From contig CP136067.1 in NCBI GenBank assembly GCA_032622095.1, positions 79,448,705 through 79,512,704 of the forward strand: DNA of 64,000 nucleotides. The letters are read 5' to 3'. The translations under genes and the position numbers were made by a program. This DNA is from Siphonodentalium dalli (taxonomy: Eukaryota > Mollusca > Scaphopoda > Gadilida > Siphonodentaliidae). Under the pieces are notes generated by a model. The model was not told the origin of the DNA, did no database searches, and saw nothing but the letters and a program-made list of their open reading frames with translations. Shown in pieces: positions 1-11,635 of this stretch. Every line of letters begins with the position of its first letter. The stretch's first letter is position 1.

Positions 1-110
1 AAACTAACATACCAAATTTGGTTCAGTTCACTCGATTCAATCTCAAGTTATCATCTTGAAAACAAAAGCGGATGGACGATGGATGGACGGACAACCCATT
101 TACATAATAC
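1..110 (+). repeat. Fragment of a GGACGGAC-ended dispersed repeat
   Basis: Begins inside a repeat with the phrase ACATACCAAATTTGGTTC and ends in a GGATGGACGGAC simple repeat. The same phrases occur at 15000-15340, so this is the edge of a dispersed family cut by the window start. Confidence 0.55.
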
Positions 111-436
111 GACCGTTTTTTCAAACAGGCATACAAAAATTCAGCACATATCCAATGCACTATGAATGCAAACTGAGATTTTGTATGTGGCGGTCCTCGA
201 AGGTAAGCCCAGTTTTTGGGTAAAAACAATTCAGGGGACCCTGAAAACAGCAAGATAGATTACTACCTATTGTAATTAAATGCCCACCAATGTGACCATA
301 CCACGCTTACCAATTTTATATGTTAGATGATAGTGGTGTACAATATGAAGAAAAACACACTACAATGTGATAGGAATTTCTTTCCTCATCTCAAATGGAT
401 CCTCCATGATGACAGGTCTATCAACTTCATTAGCTA
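111..436. other. Unassigned single-copy DNA
   Basis: AT-rich sequence with no recognised repeat or domain. A short minus-strand open frame at about 436-363 touches the end of the neighbouring element; it is too short to call. Confidence 0.4.
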
Positions 437-606
437 AGGCCTAACAAAAAAAGACGTTTGTTTCCACTAACACGACCGACCCTATTTAAAAGCGCCGAGT
501 CTAAACTTTTTATTGCGATTGAAAAACTGACTTAAAAAAAATAATGGTATCTGTGAATGTTTCACGCATTTAACATAGATAAAAGCACGGCGGTCGCTTC
601 CGGTGG

Positions 607-978
607 AAATATAATATTTTTTTACCCAAAATATGTATCTCCTATAATAAATATCTTGGACACTGAATGAACTAATGGTTATATATTTCTTGCCTGCAAG
701 ATCATAGAAGTCGTTTTAAAAATCGGTACGGAGTACCTACAGTACACGCACTGTCAAACAACTTTACCTCTGGACCAATCGTAGGGAGTCCTTTCGCTAT
801 AGAAGCGAATGACAAGTAAGATTCGATCCTTTTAATTTCTTCCTCCTGTGTGTTTGATGCGTTTGACCGAGTGCGCGGGGCGGGAATGTTGATCCCAACT
901 GGGAGGGCCCTCTGTGTTCAGTGTCCAAGATATTTATTATAGGAGATACATATTTTGGGTAAAAAAATATTATATCTC
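607..978. repeat. Inverted duplication inside the left end of the composite element
   Basis: About 60 bases at 607-665 recur as an almost perfect reverse complement at 919-978 (TATCTCCTATAATAAATATC and flanks). The sequence after it (980-1024) repeats the TATCTTGGACACTGAATG phrase seen at 653, and is the stretch that matches the right end near 9240-9268. Confidence 0.7.
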
Positions 979-1029
979 CGTCAAATACATGTATATCTTG
1001 GACACTGAATGAACTAATGGTTATAATTA

Positions 1030-2380
1030 GAATTCTTGAAGAGGAGGAGGCCACGAGGCAGATAATCCGACTATGTCCATGAAACCCGCCTGCTGAAGCA
1101 GAAAAGACCTGCATCCTGTACCAAAAAGATTTCTTGGTAGACATGTGCCAAAAAAATAGATCATTGTGTCCCATATGCAGTTGCTCAGATAAACCCAAAA
1201 CAACTGAGCCTCCTAAAAGGAAACAACACGTACCTCATGTGCCCTAATGATCACAGGGTGAAGGTGTCCAGGACAAACATTGGTCATAGGCCAGGGAGAT
1301 AACTCATTCGTTCATGTTCCTAATAGGATAAAGGAACCTACCCCGACCGAGAGACCCAGGGGAGATATGAGAAACCGTTGGGCCGAGACCAATGGGGGGA
1401 CCAGGGATCCACCAGGAAAACATGACTGAGTTGAGCACTGGAAATCATGTCCATGGAAAGAAAAAACATACACATAAGGGAGGGGACCAAGATGGAAAGA
1501 TTGCCTGCCTCTGGTACACCAAGCCAAGTAACTGGAAATTGAAGTGTACGGTCAACCAAGGAGAGGAACTAATACCGCTAATGGAACACTGTCTGATCAT
1601 ACGGCCAATCGGTGATGCAATGAACCGGCCTGCATGGTTTCAAAATAAATGTGGAACTGAGTTTAATATCGTTCGTCAGGTGGTGAAATAGGGAACCCAT
1701 ACCGTAGGTTAGCAGAAAGTTACAAAAACTGTGATAACCCGCCAACTGGCATGCTCAAGCACCGATGGGCATGCGGCAATAATTGAGAAATGTCGCAAAG
1801 GTGAGAATCGGAGATCGCTAAATCTGATTAGAATTAGAATCACGCCTGCCCAGTGATGTAAACACTCGACCCGAGTGATAACATAGAATAGGAAAATATT
1901 CTTGGTTCAAAGTCGGTGCTGTGACAAATACGATAACAAAATGGACTACATGCATGACACCTAGACACCCATGAAATGCTGATACGCTATATGATGAAAT
2001 CCTATGGTGTTAGGTGTTCACTGAAAGATACATCCCAAATCTAGAAGTAAAATTGAAAATGAGGGTAGTTCAGACGATAGTGTCTATGGAGCTGAACGGT
2101 CGATATTCATGATATGATCGGCTAAGTGAGTAGAGCGCCAAAGTCCCCTTGTGAGATATAGCACCCGCATACTAACTTATCAGGTTCACACACACGATCA
2201 AGTCGATAATACGTCTAGGTTTGTCTCATACAAGACAGTCAAAGACTGTGGGGTCGCTCACCAGACTGCAAAGACTGATGAGACTGGGACTCTGGAGACC
2301 ACAATAGTCAGAACTTTTCATAAGCACTTTGAAAAAAGTAGATCTAAACACGATATGTGGCTAGAGAGGCTTCAGTAGTG
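1030..2380 (+). other. Eroded coding-like stretch, family unknown
   Basis: Longest open pieces on the plus strand are 1392-1691 (99 codons) and 2151-2378 (75 codons). Composition is less AT-rich than the surroundings and the pieces look protein-like, but no domain could be recognised. It sits just inside the left end of the composite element and is read toward its middle. Confidence 0.3.
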
Positions 2381-2384
2381 TACA

Positions 2385-5058
2385 GTGGGTAATTTCAAGG
2401 TGAATATCCACCATGAAATTGCCCACTGTTCACTACTGATCACCCCCCTCCTCCAGCTCAACAAGTCCCCTCCCAACCGGGCTCCAGACTCCCAAGTCTT
2501 GGGTTGGAATTTCACAACCGACATCTCAAACTTTCTCAATTTTTGGAAATTTCCAATCTCACAAGCACCTTTTTATAAAACCATTTAGACATGTTTGAAG
2601 CCCATTTATCCATGGACCCAAAACACCATACATGTATGTCAGATTAATCAGTTAGGTAGTTCCAAGGAAGATGTTTTAATGAATTTGGTATTTCAATGAT
2701 TTTTTAAACACAAAATTGTTAACTCCCCATAGCCCCCCGTCATTTCTTAACAGGTTGACCTGATGTTAACAAATATGAATATCAGTCACTAAAGGATCAT
2801 CCATACTATATGTAAGCTAAATAGTCCAACCTCTCTTGAGAAGACAATTTAAGAATGACTATAGAGACATACAGTTATGTCCCTGGTCCCACCCTATTTA
2901 ACCTGATGACCACATCTGAATAAATTTCAATACCAGACACCAAAGAACCCTTCATACTAAATATCAGCAAAATAGACCTGTTAACATTTGTGGCGATTTC
3001 GGTCGAACAGTTTAACCCGAAGTAGGAAAATGTGGACTGTTACTGGTTGAAAAATCAAATCTACAGCCTCATTGCCTCCACCCAGGCAGCTTAGAAATCA
3101 ATAGGAATCTATATATTATTATACCAGTATCAAACAGCATACATACAGGTAGGGTGGGTGGTTGAGAGTTAAATCTCTTATCTCTGCCCTTATTTGAACA
3201 AATGTGAATCCCCATCTATGAGATCTATTCATCTAGAAATTTCAAACGGTAGATTTTAAGAGTTGAAGAAAACTGATTTTCCTCAAAAGTTTCCTAAAAA
3301 TGACCTCACGTGTACAAATCTGAACCCCACTCACCAAAGAACCCTCCATACCAAAAGCTAAATAGGCCTGATGGTTTCTGAAGAATTACTATGGAGGGAA
3401 AGAGTTATGGCCCTGGCTTCTCACCTATATGACCTGATGAACTCATTTGAACAAATCTGAATGTGAGTCAAAATATATAAACCATTTCGGTCTTTAATAT
3501 GTATGTGGAGAAGAACAAAATTGATAGACAAATTCAATCCAATATACCCCCCCCCCCCAAGTTTTCTTTGCAAATCAGGGTATAATGAGTACAACTGGAT
3601 AGGTGGTGGTTAAGAATATAATAGTGGAACAGCCAAGCCTGAATATAGTGTCTGACTTTTGCAGAATGAGGTCACTAAAGGGTGAATTTAGTGCTGCAAT
3701 CCTGTAAGGTGGGCTAGCATCACCAAATTCACCCTCTGTGGACCTCATTATGCTTGGGCCTCAACTGCCATGGGAGACATAGGAACAGATTGAAGTTGTC
3801 CAGTTAATTGGTGATGTGCACCCATTGGGCACTTCAATTATCAATTTTATCTTCTGACAGCAAATTAGGGAATATAGAAACTGAACAGAAGGGAAAAAGT
3901 AAGTAGAAATGTCAATTTAAGACCTGTATACTTCCCTGAAGATGATGCCTAAGCAGAATGAGGTCCCTGGAGAGTGTATTTGGTGATGCTAGCCTACTGT
4001 GCAGAGTAGCATCACTAAATCCACCCTCTGGGGACCTCATTCTGCAAATGTCAGACATACAGCATTTTGTTTTGATATGATATGTTAATGATACACACAG
4101 AGCATGACTGTTTACACCTAGCTGTCACCCAGCTAGATAACATCTGAATTGATGACTGTTATTAACTCTTTCTGTCTGGGGCTAATACCATACTTTATGG
4201 ATGTTACAAGGTGTCAGTTTTTCTAATAAATTTTTTCTTGACTGCAGTGGGTGCAGGGCTACGCAGATGGGGGGGGGGGGGGTGGTAGTGGGGACAGGGG
4301 TGTAGAGGGGTGAGGAGGGAAAGGGGTGGAATGGGGTGTTTTGTGTCTAAAAAAATACAAAAAATCAGGGGTTAAAATGAAAAAAATATTTTTGTATTGG
4401 TTCATTTTGAATTGTGATTTGTTTTTTGAATTGAGCAAGGATTTAAATTTAACAATATTAAAAAAAAAAATTATATATATATATTTTTTTAAAGTTATGT
4501 TCCTGACATGGCCCCTATTTGACACACTGACCCCATTTGAACAAATCTGAACCCCAGTCACACAAGGACCCACCATACAAAATATTAGCTAAATCGGCCT
4601 GATGATTCTGGAGAAGAAGTCATTCTAATAATTACTAGGGAGAATAGAGTTATGTCCCTGATTCTGCCCCTATTTGACCCAGTGACCCCATTTGAACAAA
4701 TCTGACCCCCAGTCACTCAAGGACCTTCCATACCAAATATAAGCTAAATAGGCCTGATTGTTCTTGAAAAGAAGTTGTTTTAAGAATTACTATGGCGGGA
4801 TAGAGTTATGGCCCTAGCTTCGCAACTATTTGACTCAGCGACCTTATTTTAACAAATCTGAGTCTGAGTCAAGCAGGGAACATCCACACCAAATATGAAC
4901 TCATTTGGCCTTATGATACTGGAGAAGAAGATGATTGTTGACGGACGGACGGACGGACGGACGGACGGACAGACGGACGGTCAGACGGACGGACGGACGG
5001 ACGGACGGACGACGGACGAGGAGTGATGACTATAGCTCCACCGGAGACTTCGTCTCAG
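2385..5058 (+). repeat. Tandem-unit repeat with GACG tract and GTGAGCTAAAA tail
   Basis: Degenerate units of about 160-190 bases repeat the phrases CTATTTGACC, GAACAAATCTGAAC, CCATACCAAATAT, GCTAAATAGGCCTGATG and TAGAGTTATG (near 2750, 2900, 3190, 3320, 3440, 4510, 4680 and 4840). They end in a GACG simple repeat at about 4940-5010 and the tail CTTCGTCTCAGGTGAGCTAAAA (split here for length: CTTCGTCTCAGG then TGAGCTAAAA). The layout is typical of abundant non-coding repeats in bivalve genomes (from general knowledge). A MITE at 3649-4057, a C12 run at 3547-3558 and a G14 run at 4269-4282 lie inside. Confidence 0.7.
3649..4057. mobile_element. MITE with TGTCTGAC inverted ends
   Basis: Starts TGTCTGACTTTTGCAGAATG and ends with the reverse complement CATTCTGCAAATGTCAGACA. 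A second inverted pair (GAGGTCNCT and matching GGGGACCTCATT) lies just inside each end. It is 409 bp, has no ORF and lies within the tandem-unit repeat. Confidence 0.65.
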
Positions 5059-6718
5059 GTGAGCTAAAAAGCGGCCTAAGTGTTGAATAAAAATCTAACA
5101 GATTAGAAGGCCCAAAACTATAAAGACAGGTGTCAACAACACCTGGAATACCCCGACGAGATAAGAACGGAGGTGAGAATGTAGGCGAAAGAAACTTATT
5201 CAGGAGCAGTTCCTGAATGTGGCACATAGCCAGAGCAATGCGATATGGCCGAAAGCAGACTGACAGAGGAAACCTCAAAGTACAAAGAACGAAGGTAATA
5301 GTGTACAAAACAGTCAGTCGAATGAATGCCACTTGTCGGCGACTAGGCACAATGAGGTAGCCAAAGCAAGAAAGGGTTCAGAGAAACCGCTATGTGCCGT
5401 GACAGCATGAACCTGGATGGACTGAGACAGAACCAGCGGTAGATGCTGCAGAACCTCCATCGTTGCTCGTCGCAGTGAAGGTTGTGGAAGCCGCGACAAA
5501 TAGAGGAGGCATGACCATCAACAGATTCCGAGCCTGCAGCGCAGGCTGAACCGAGTTGACGGAGGAAAATTCATTGTTGCCCATCTCTGAGAAGGTTGTG
5601 GAAGCCGCGACTACAAATAGAGGAGGCATGACCACCAACAGATTCCGAGCCTGCAGCGCAGGCTGTATCGAGTGGACAGAGGAAAATTAATTGTTTCCTG
5701 TCTCTGCGAAGGTTGTGGAAGCCGCGACTACAAATAGAGGAGGCATGACCACCAACAGACTCCGAGCCTGCAGCGCAGACTGTACCAAGTTGGCAGAGGA
5801 AAATCCAGTGTTGACCGTCTCTGTGAAGGTTGTGGAAGCCGCGACTACAAATAGAGGAGGCATGACCACTAACAGACCCTGAGCCTGCTGTGCAGGCTGT
5901 ATCGAGTTGGCAGAGGAAAATCGTCACACGTTGGTTTTTGTTCTTGATATGTGGGCCCCATCCAGTCCTTCAGTTGTGGAAGACAGGCGTACTTCTCTGC
6001 GGATGGCTCAGGAGGCCGCGACCAATAAGGAGGAGGCATGTCCCGCAACCGACTCCAGCGGAGGCTCCATGTGAATGGAGGAAGCAAGAGAATGGCGCTG
6101 TTTGTTCTTCCTTTTTCTGTGCTGTTAGTATCGTGCTGGTAATGCATGCAAAATTGTGCGCAATTGTTATCCTAAGACCGAAGGACTGACCCATCCGAAA
6201 TGACCCTCAGGGAAGGCACTCTCGGATGGGCATGGCGAACTCGGACACACATCAAACGCTGCCAAATCCAGGAGATGTTGCGACAGCACGTCCTCGTCTC
6301 TGAACAGCACCGTCCGTCCAGGAGATGGGGGGAAAGGGGCAAGTATCCCGACCAGGTCACCTGGTTTGATGAGGCAAAAAATTCTGGAGCCTCGGAAAGG
6401 AAACTAAGTCTAAGTTCTGGCCTAGGAGCCCAGAAACTGTACAAAGCAAGGCCACACTGGTGGAGGAAAGAACACAGGAAATAACAGGGATACATACCCA
6501 CCCCAAAACCGGGAGGGACAGATGCCGGAAAAGACGTTGACGAATGGAGGACAGGTCAGAACCCGTGCGGTCAAATCCCCTCGAGTGGAAGCAGTGGCAG
6601 TTGACACATTGAACTGCGTAGGCAGGCAATGTGCCGAGGGCACCGGGCTTGCGAGCTAAACGAACAACTGATGTGGTAGCTGTAGCAAGTGGCTGGCTGG
6701 TGCAGCGATGGTGCGAAC
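5058..6718. repeat. GC-richer block with ~117-bp minisatellite
   Basis: Base composition rises sharply above the surroundings. A unit starting GAAGGTTGTGGAAGCC recurs at 5478, 5591, 5708 and 5825 (spacing 113-117 bp) and contains AGAGGAGGCATGACCACC. Diverged units appear near 5995-6095 and, past the inserted hAT-type element, at 7737-7835. Because the unit is close to a multiple of three, long open frames run through it on both strands, but they are repeat frames and none resembles a known protein. The block may be part of an older element. Confidence 0.55.
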
Positions 6719-7670
6719 CAATGTTCGCGCTGGACCGAAAAAAACTTTAGCCAAAAGTTTAGCCAAATGAAAATTTTATTAGCCAAATGAAAACAACTTT
6801 AGCCAAATGATTTTTAGCCAAATTAAAAAAAACTATGGCCAAATTAAATCATCGTTTTCTGGTCGGTTCACAATTAATGACTAAAACGTCAAATCTAACA
6901 GACACAGGTAAAATACACAATAATTTAACTAATTTTGATGAACTAGAAATATTTTTATATATATCATTTATTAAAAATTTATCAATCTTTATGTGAAAGA
7001 GTGATTTGGGGGGGGGGGGGGGTAACCCGGGATTGTCCTTCTTAATGTCATTAATTTTTTGTTTTATATCAATATCTTTTTTTAAATCATTAAATATTAA
7101 TTATCCTTGCGAAAATATTTAAGTGACATCTGGAAACTAATAACTTAATATTGTTATGCAATCTGTCATAAAAGCATGCATATTATTTTGTATGTATCGG
7201 TATTGACGACAAATAGCCACAAAATATCTGTCGTGATTCAAATTTGGCTGATTAAGCTATTGTCTTACACTTGGTGCTCATAAACCTTGACCGTCATAAA
7301 TACAATGTCATCATAAACATGCATTGTGCAGGAGTCCCATGAGTGACCAGACAGACAATGGGGGATTAGCGGATTAAAAGTAAAATAAGGATTTTTTGTT
7401 GTTTCGTGCAGAGTGACGGGTTTCCCTTTGTACTGTCCGCGATCGGGTTTCCCTTTGTACAGTCGGCGATATATTCCCACTTACGATGTTTTCGGACTAG
7501 ATCGTTCACATCACAGAATTGAAAACCCACTTGCCAAAAATTCATACTTTCAGTCTCCATTTGGGGTCAAAAAAAGTTTAGCCAAAAGTTTAGCCAAATG
7601 AAATTTTTATTAGCCAAATTCAAAAAAGATTAGCCATTGGCTAATTTGGCTACCGACAGCGCGAACACTG
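6719..7670. mobile_element. hAT-type non-autonomous element, TIR CARTGTTCGCGCTG
   Basis: Ends are CAATGTTCGCGCTG and, inverted, CAGTGTTCGCGCTG, flanked by near-identical 8-mers GTGCGAAC (6711-6718) and TTGCGAAC (7671-7678), as expected for a hAT 8-bp target duplication. TTAGCCAAA motifs are repeated in both subterminal regions. A G15 run lies at 7008-7022. It splits the minisatellite block and has no transposase. Confidence 0.8.
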
Positions 7671-7847
7671 TTGCGAACCCGGCGGAACCGGAGGCAGGAC
7701 CAAGGGCAGCTGCACTTGGACCACCATCGCTGCCCTTCTCTGCGGGGGCTATGGACGCCGCGACCCTGAGGGAGGAGGCATGTCCACCAACCAACTCCAG
7801 CGGAGTCTCCAAGTTAATGGAGGATGCAAGAGAAGGTGCCATGTCAG
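7671..7847. repeat. Continuation of the GC-rich minisatellite block
   Basis: Carries a diverged copy of the unit at 5995-6095 (GGAGGAGGCATGTCC and CTCCAGCGGAG), showing that 5058-6718 and 7671-7847 were one block before the hAT-type insertion. Confidence 0.6.
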
Positions 7848-8489
7848 CAGAGGTGCCACGATCATTGAACTGGATAATCGATAGTCAATACTAGATTAGA
7901 ATCGATGAAGCGTATCTAATAGCAAGGACAGAGGAAGTAGTGCATAATATTCACATGTGCATAATTTGTATCAGAAACCACCGAGACTGTCCTTCCCATG
8001 ACAAAAATACAGTTTCATTGATTAGAAGGGTGTAATTGCACCGGTAATATAATTGTAAGTTGGGGTTATCTCAAATCAAAGGTCATTGTGTGATATACCC
8101 AAGTCCACTGACACTTTCACATGCCCATAAATTAATGGAGATGGGAAATGTGCTAAATATATCTTCACATATTTGAATATTGATGGTGACCAGGTGGACA
8201 AGTGCAAATGGTGAATACTCGTGAATAGAAAATTGCGAGAGCAATCGTTACTGTCTCGTGGGAAGGAAAGCTGGTAATTAGTAATGAGCACAATGCGTTA
8301 CAAATATCTATGCACAATCGTTAACCTGTCCATTGGATATTAAACTGTAAAACAGGGTATCCAAATATGTCCGGTACTTTTCGACATCCGAAATAAAGAA
8401 CTCAGAGTAATCGCAGCCGAAAATGGTAATCGAATATCGGCCGTATCAACATTTCATCGATTATACGATTAATCGTGGCACCCCTACCT
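7848..8489. mobile_element. hAT-type MITE with GGTGCCACGAT ends
   Basis: Left end CAGAGGTGCCACGATC and right end GATTAATCGTGGCACCCCT are inverted, with ATAATCGAT inside both. This is the hAT-like CAGNGGTG pattern. A target duplication is not clear. No coding capacity. Confidence 0.55.
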
Positions 8490-9378
8490 GTCGGAGGGAA
8501 AAAACATTACGAAGTTTTCATCATAAAAGCATTGAGCCTTATGTTCAATGTAGAGAGAAGAGGCAAGCCACACTGTGGCTATTTTATCTAGCATCCGTGA
8601 GAAAAATTATTGTAATGTGAAATATTGGAAATTATTAATTCCAATACATTGGGATAGGATTTTGTCAGGGACCAAACTCCAAACTGGAGCTTAGTGTAGA
8701 CGCCAACACAATATTGCATCCGGTGCAGTGTTAAAAAAAACCTACGAGAACCCGAATGATTCGAAATAGCATCGGTTTATTGAATATTGTTTTATGCAAA
8801 AAACGATATTTGTTTGAAGTGATTCTCGTAAACAAAACAAAATTGAAATATTTGTTAATGAAATTATCCACACACGGACCACTGTCATTAATAAGACAGT
8901 ATTGTAGAATAAAAGATTGTTGAACAATTGTAAAACAAAATTCCGAAAATTGGAAAACACATGCGTAGTGCACGAAATTAGGAAACTGCGCGGTTTCGTT
9001 CGCAATATCGTAAAGAGAACATTCATTAAAAATGAACAGATGAAAGATGCAACGTAGAAGAAATAAAAGGATCGAATCTTACTTGTCATTCGCTTCTATA
9101 GCGAAAGGACTCCTACGATTGGTCCAGAGGTAAAGTTGTTTAGGTTTGACAGTGCGCGTACTGTAGGTACTCCTTACCAATTTTTAAAACGACTTCTATG
9201 ATCTTGCAGGCAAGAAATATATAACCATTAGTTCATTCAGTGTCCAAGATATATTTGACGGAGATACCCACATACTATAAATAGATACGTATCTCCCATT
9301 GAAAACAGCCGGTGCTTTGGAATTGGAAATTAAACATAATTCACACCACAACAACAGCAACAATGGCTACCTCTGTAG
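8490..9378. other. Interior of the composite element, coding traces and right inverted segment
   Basis: About 8740-9060 is protein-like on the plus strand but eroded and unassigned. 9056-9251 is the inverted partner of 651-843. A promoter-like leader with CAACAACAGCAACA precedes the next reading frame. Confidence 0.35.
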
Positions 9379-9741
9379 GCCAGCACATTGATAGAAAATG
9401 ACGCCAAAATTGAAGAACTCTTCTTTTTAATCCACCCGGATAAGACTGACTTCAGTATGGTTAAAGTGAGCTGTCGTACATCGGCTGAGTCAGCGCCGTA
9501 CGACATAAATGTTGAAGTTAAGGAGTTGTCAGTATTCAACATAAACCATATCGAGTTTGTTTGCGGTGACAGAGAGATCATGGAAAAACAGATCGAACAT
9601 GATACTATGGAAATCACCACACAGCGGAATGCATTTGATATTCTTATGAAGAAAGAAATATATATCATCTGTAACTTTGAATCTGAGTTTCTTGTTTCTA
9701 TATTCCATGGGTTGACCACCTTGAGACTAAGAAGTCCATAA
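9379..9741 (+). CDS. Unrecognised ORF at the right end of the composite element
   Basis: An open plus-strand frame of about 120 codons ends at 9741 and is followed within 60 bases by AATAAA-type signals (around 9790-9810), then the right inverted end of the element. The frame can be entered at a good acceptor-like ctctgtag just before 9379; a nearby ATG at 9363 reads a different short frame. The protein is charged and not low complexity (for example HPDKTDFSMVKVSCRTSAES and GDREIMEKQIEHDTMEITTQ), which suggests past coding use. I recognise no domain. It is a relic gene of the element rather than a host gene, given its position. Confidence 0.4.
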   Translation, partial: ASTLIENDAKIEELFFLIHPDKTDFSMVKVSCRTSAESAPYDINVEVKELSVFNINHIEFVCGDREIMEKQIEHDTMEITTQRNAFDILMKKEIYIICNFESEFLVSIFHGLTTLRLRSP

Positions 9742-9990
9742 TGTGGGCTCATATCAAGTATTATACACGTATTGTTAAAAATATAGAAAAATAAAAATAT
9801 TTAATAAAAAAAAAGTTTTGCCTGCCTACCATCCCTATTTTTCCCCAGCTCATTAGCGGAAACAAACGTCTTTCTTTTTTTTAGGCCTAAGTAGAATACT
9901 GATAAAGAAACACTGCAAATGACTGTTTAAAACAGCTGTTCTATATTTTTCAAATACCATAATCCAATGGACACATGCTTTATATAGCAC

Positions 9991-10739
9991 TTAACCCTTT
10001 GAACCAGAGAGACCGGAATACCGGTCCAGTCCTTACATTCCTATATCCCGGGAGACAGGAATACCTGTTTGGAAATCATACGATATTTGACACGAAATTA
10101 TAGCACAATACACGCACATATCAACTAGAGTTGTACTTCTACTTTCCACTCATGCGTCACATGTTTACCCATATGACTTTGACAGACAAACTGATGACAG
10201 AGGGGGTCTGTTTCTTTGAGCATGCGCAGAGGCCTATTTTGAGAAAAAATCGCTTTTAATCATCGGAAAAGGGGAAGTATTTCGCTAAAATTTCACGATC
10301 AAAGCGCAAATTAACTAGAATTGAGCATCTATAAACTGCACGAATGAGTCACATGTTCATAATGACTTTAGCAGTCAAATTGGTACAGGCGGTCTGTTTC
10401 ATCGCGCATGCAGAGGTGAGAAACACATTTTATCGTAGACAAAGGATAAGAATTTCATTATAGATATATAGAGCGACCAAAGGAAGCCGCAATATAATCT
10501 ACATGTATATTGAACGTGGAATAGAATGACTCGTTGAAATACATTGTGCCATATTTCACCACACACTAGTTCGGTTAGCATAGCAGATTGCTGTATACAC
10601 ATGTAGTTGAGCATGTATACATGTATATATGTCCCAGTTAAAGAGCAGTACGAGTTACGTCGTCGGAAACACTATATAACGTCAGGCGCCTCGGGTGGGG
10701 AGCATTTAACGTTCGGGACGTCAGGGTTCAAAGGGTTAA
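9991..10739. mobile_element. TTAA-flanked MITE (piggyBac-like ends)
   Basis: Begins TTAACCCTTTGAACC and ends with its reverse complement GGTTCAAAGGGTTAA. Inside are two copies of a ~180-bp unit containing GAGTCACATGTT or GCGTCACATGTT and GGTCTGTTTC...GCATGC. No ORF. Confidence 0.75.
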
Positions 10740-10830
10740 GACGATAAGTTACAGCACTCATCTTATCCCATAAAAATTATTCATCTGCACAACATACTTA
10801 TAAGCTACATAATTTCTGGGCTTGATATCA

Positions 10831-11011
10831 TTAACCCTTTCAGTGCCAAGTCCGATTGTTGTATCAACCCATAATAATGTGATACATTGATGGAAAGAGC
10901 TCTAAGAGCTCTTTCCATCAATGTATCACATTATTATAATCAATAAATTTGAAAAATGATCAAGGAAATATGGGTCGATACAAAAATCAGACTTGGCACT
11001 GAAAGGGTTAA
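10831..11011. mobile_element. Short TTAA MITE, piggyBac-like
   Basis: 181 bp, ending in TTAACCCTTTCAGTGCC on both sides in inverted orientation with about 40 bases of terminal match. The centre is a perfect hairpin around GAGCTCTTAGAGCTC-like sequence (AAGAGCTCTAAGAGCTCTT). The TTAA plus CCCTTTCAGTGCC pattern matches piggyBac-family ends. Confidence 0.88.
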
Positions 11012-11067
11012 AGATCCGTCACCAGCTGTGTTTACTGAGTTTTCTGAGAAACTGGTGTTTCTCCATA

Positions 11068-11583
11068 TTAAAGATACGGGCGGCGTTGGCGGTGGGTATG
11101 CTGTTAAAATATTCACCTCCGTCAAAAACCGCCATAAACAGAGAGAACAGTAAAATATAGACAGATCTTGTTCTTATACCAATCAGAAATATGGCATAAA
11201 CAGTATGTTTTTCCTTTGTTATGTAAACAACAGAAAACAACGTTACAGAACCTGGCTTTTGTTTAGATCCGGATATACTAAACATAAAGAGCGTTATTTG
11301 TTGCTGTTTTCCTTATATGGAAATAATAAAGAGCGTTTATATCATTTGTGTGTGATTAACCAATAGAATTGAGCTGTGTTATGTAAACAGAAGCAAAACT
11401 TCTGTAACACGAGTAGGCTCTTGTTTACATACACCATCGTATGTCTTGACGACAATATACTTTTTACACCGCTGATTATGTTTGACATATGAACAAAACT
11501 ATATATATTTTAATATTCCTTCTGTTGATGGCGATTTGAACAAATATGAATAATTCAGCAACGAACGCCGCCCGTGCCTTTAA
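11068..11583. mobile_element. TTAA MITE with ACGGGCGGCGTT ends
   Basis: Left end TTAAAGATACGGGCGGCGTT and right end, inverted, TTAAAGGCACGGGCGGCGTT. 516 bp, no ORF. It lies 52 bases from the donor of the PWWP exon, in the downstream intron. Confidence 0.78.
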
Positions 11584-11635
11584 AGCATATGTAAACATTT
11601 GTTTCATGAATATTCTGGTACTAAATAAAACATAC

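Larger units (their letters stand above)
437..9888. mobile_element. Composite ~9.45-kb element framed by AGGCCTAA inverted ends
   Basis: Both ends carry AGGCCTAA followed by an A-rich run and AAGACGTTTGTTTCC, in inverted orientation (about 437-470 and 9855-9888). Inside them, a 190-bp segment at 651-843 recurs inverted and nearly identical at 9056-9251, which supports a single framed element rather than chance ends. The interior holds coding-like traces at about 1000-2380, 8740-9060 and 9379-9741, separated by later insertions: a tandem-unit repeat (2385-5058), a GC-richer minisatellite block (5058-7847) and two hAT-type elements. No transposase, integrase, polymerase or packaging ATPase motif could be recognised, so the family is open; a large self-synthesising or other DNA element is possible. 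It looks old and broken. Confidence 0.55.

Noticed and set aside
363-436. Minus-strand open frame after a pyrimidine-rich acceptor as the last MBD5/6 exon
   Set aside because: About 25 codons without homology to the PWWP C-terminus; the acceptor-like text is part of the element end, and such a frame is expected by chance.
5571-5927. Long open frames at 5390-5930 on both strands
   Set aside because: They are produced by the 117-bp minisatellite and resemble no protein.
11019-11285. Minus-strand 88-codon frame next to exon D as the missing PWWP exon
   Set aside because: It spans the edge of a TTAA MITE, has no PWWP-like residues and gives an early stop in the phase required by exon D.
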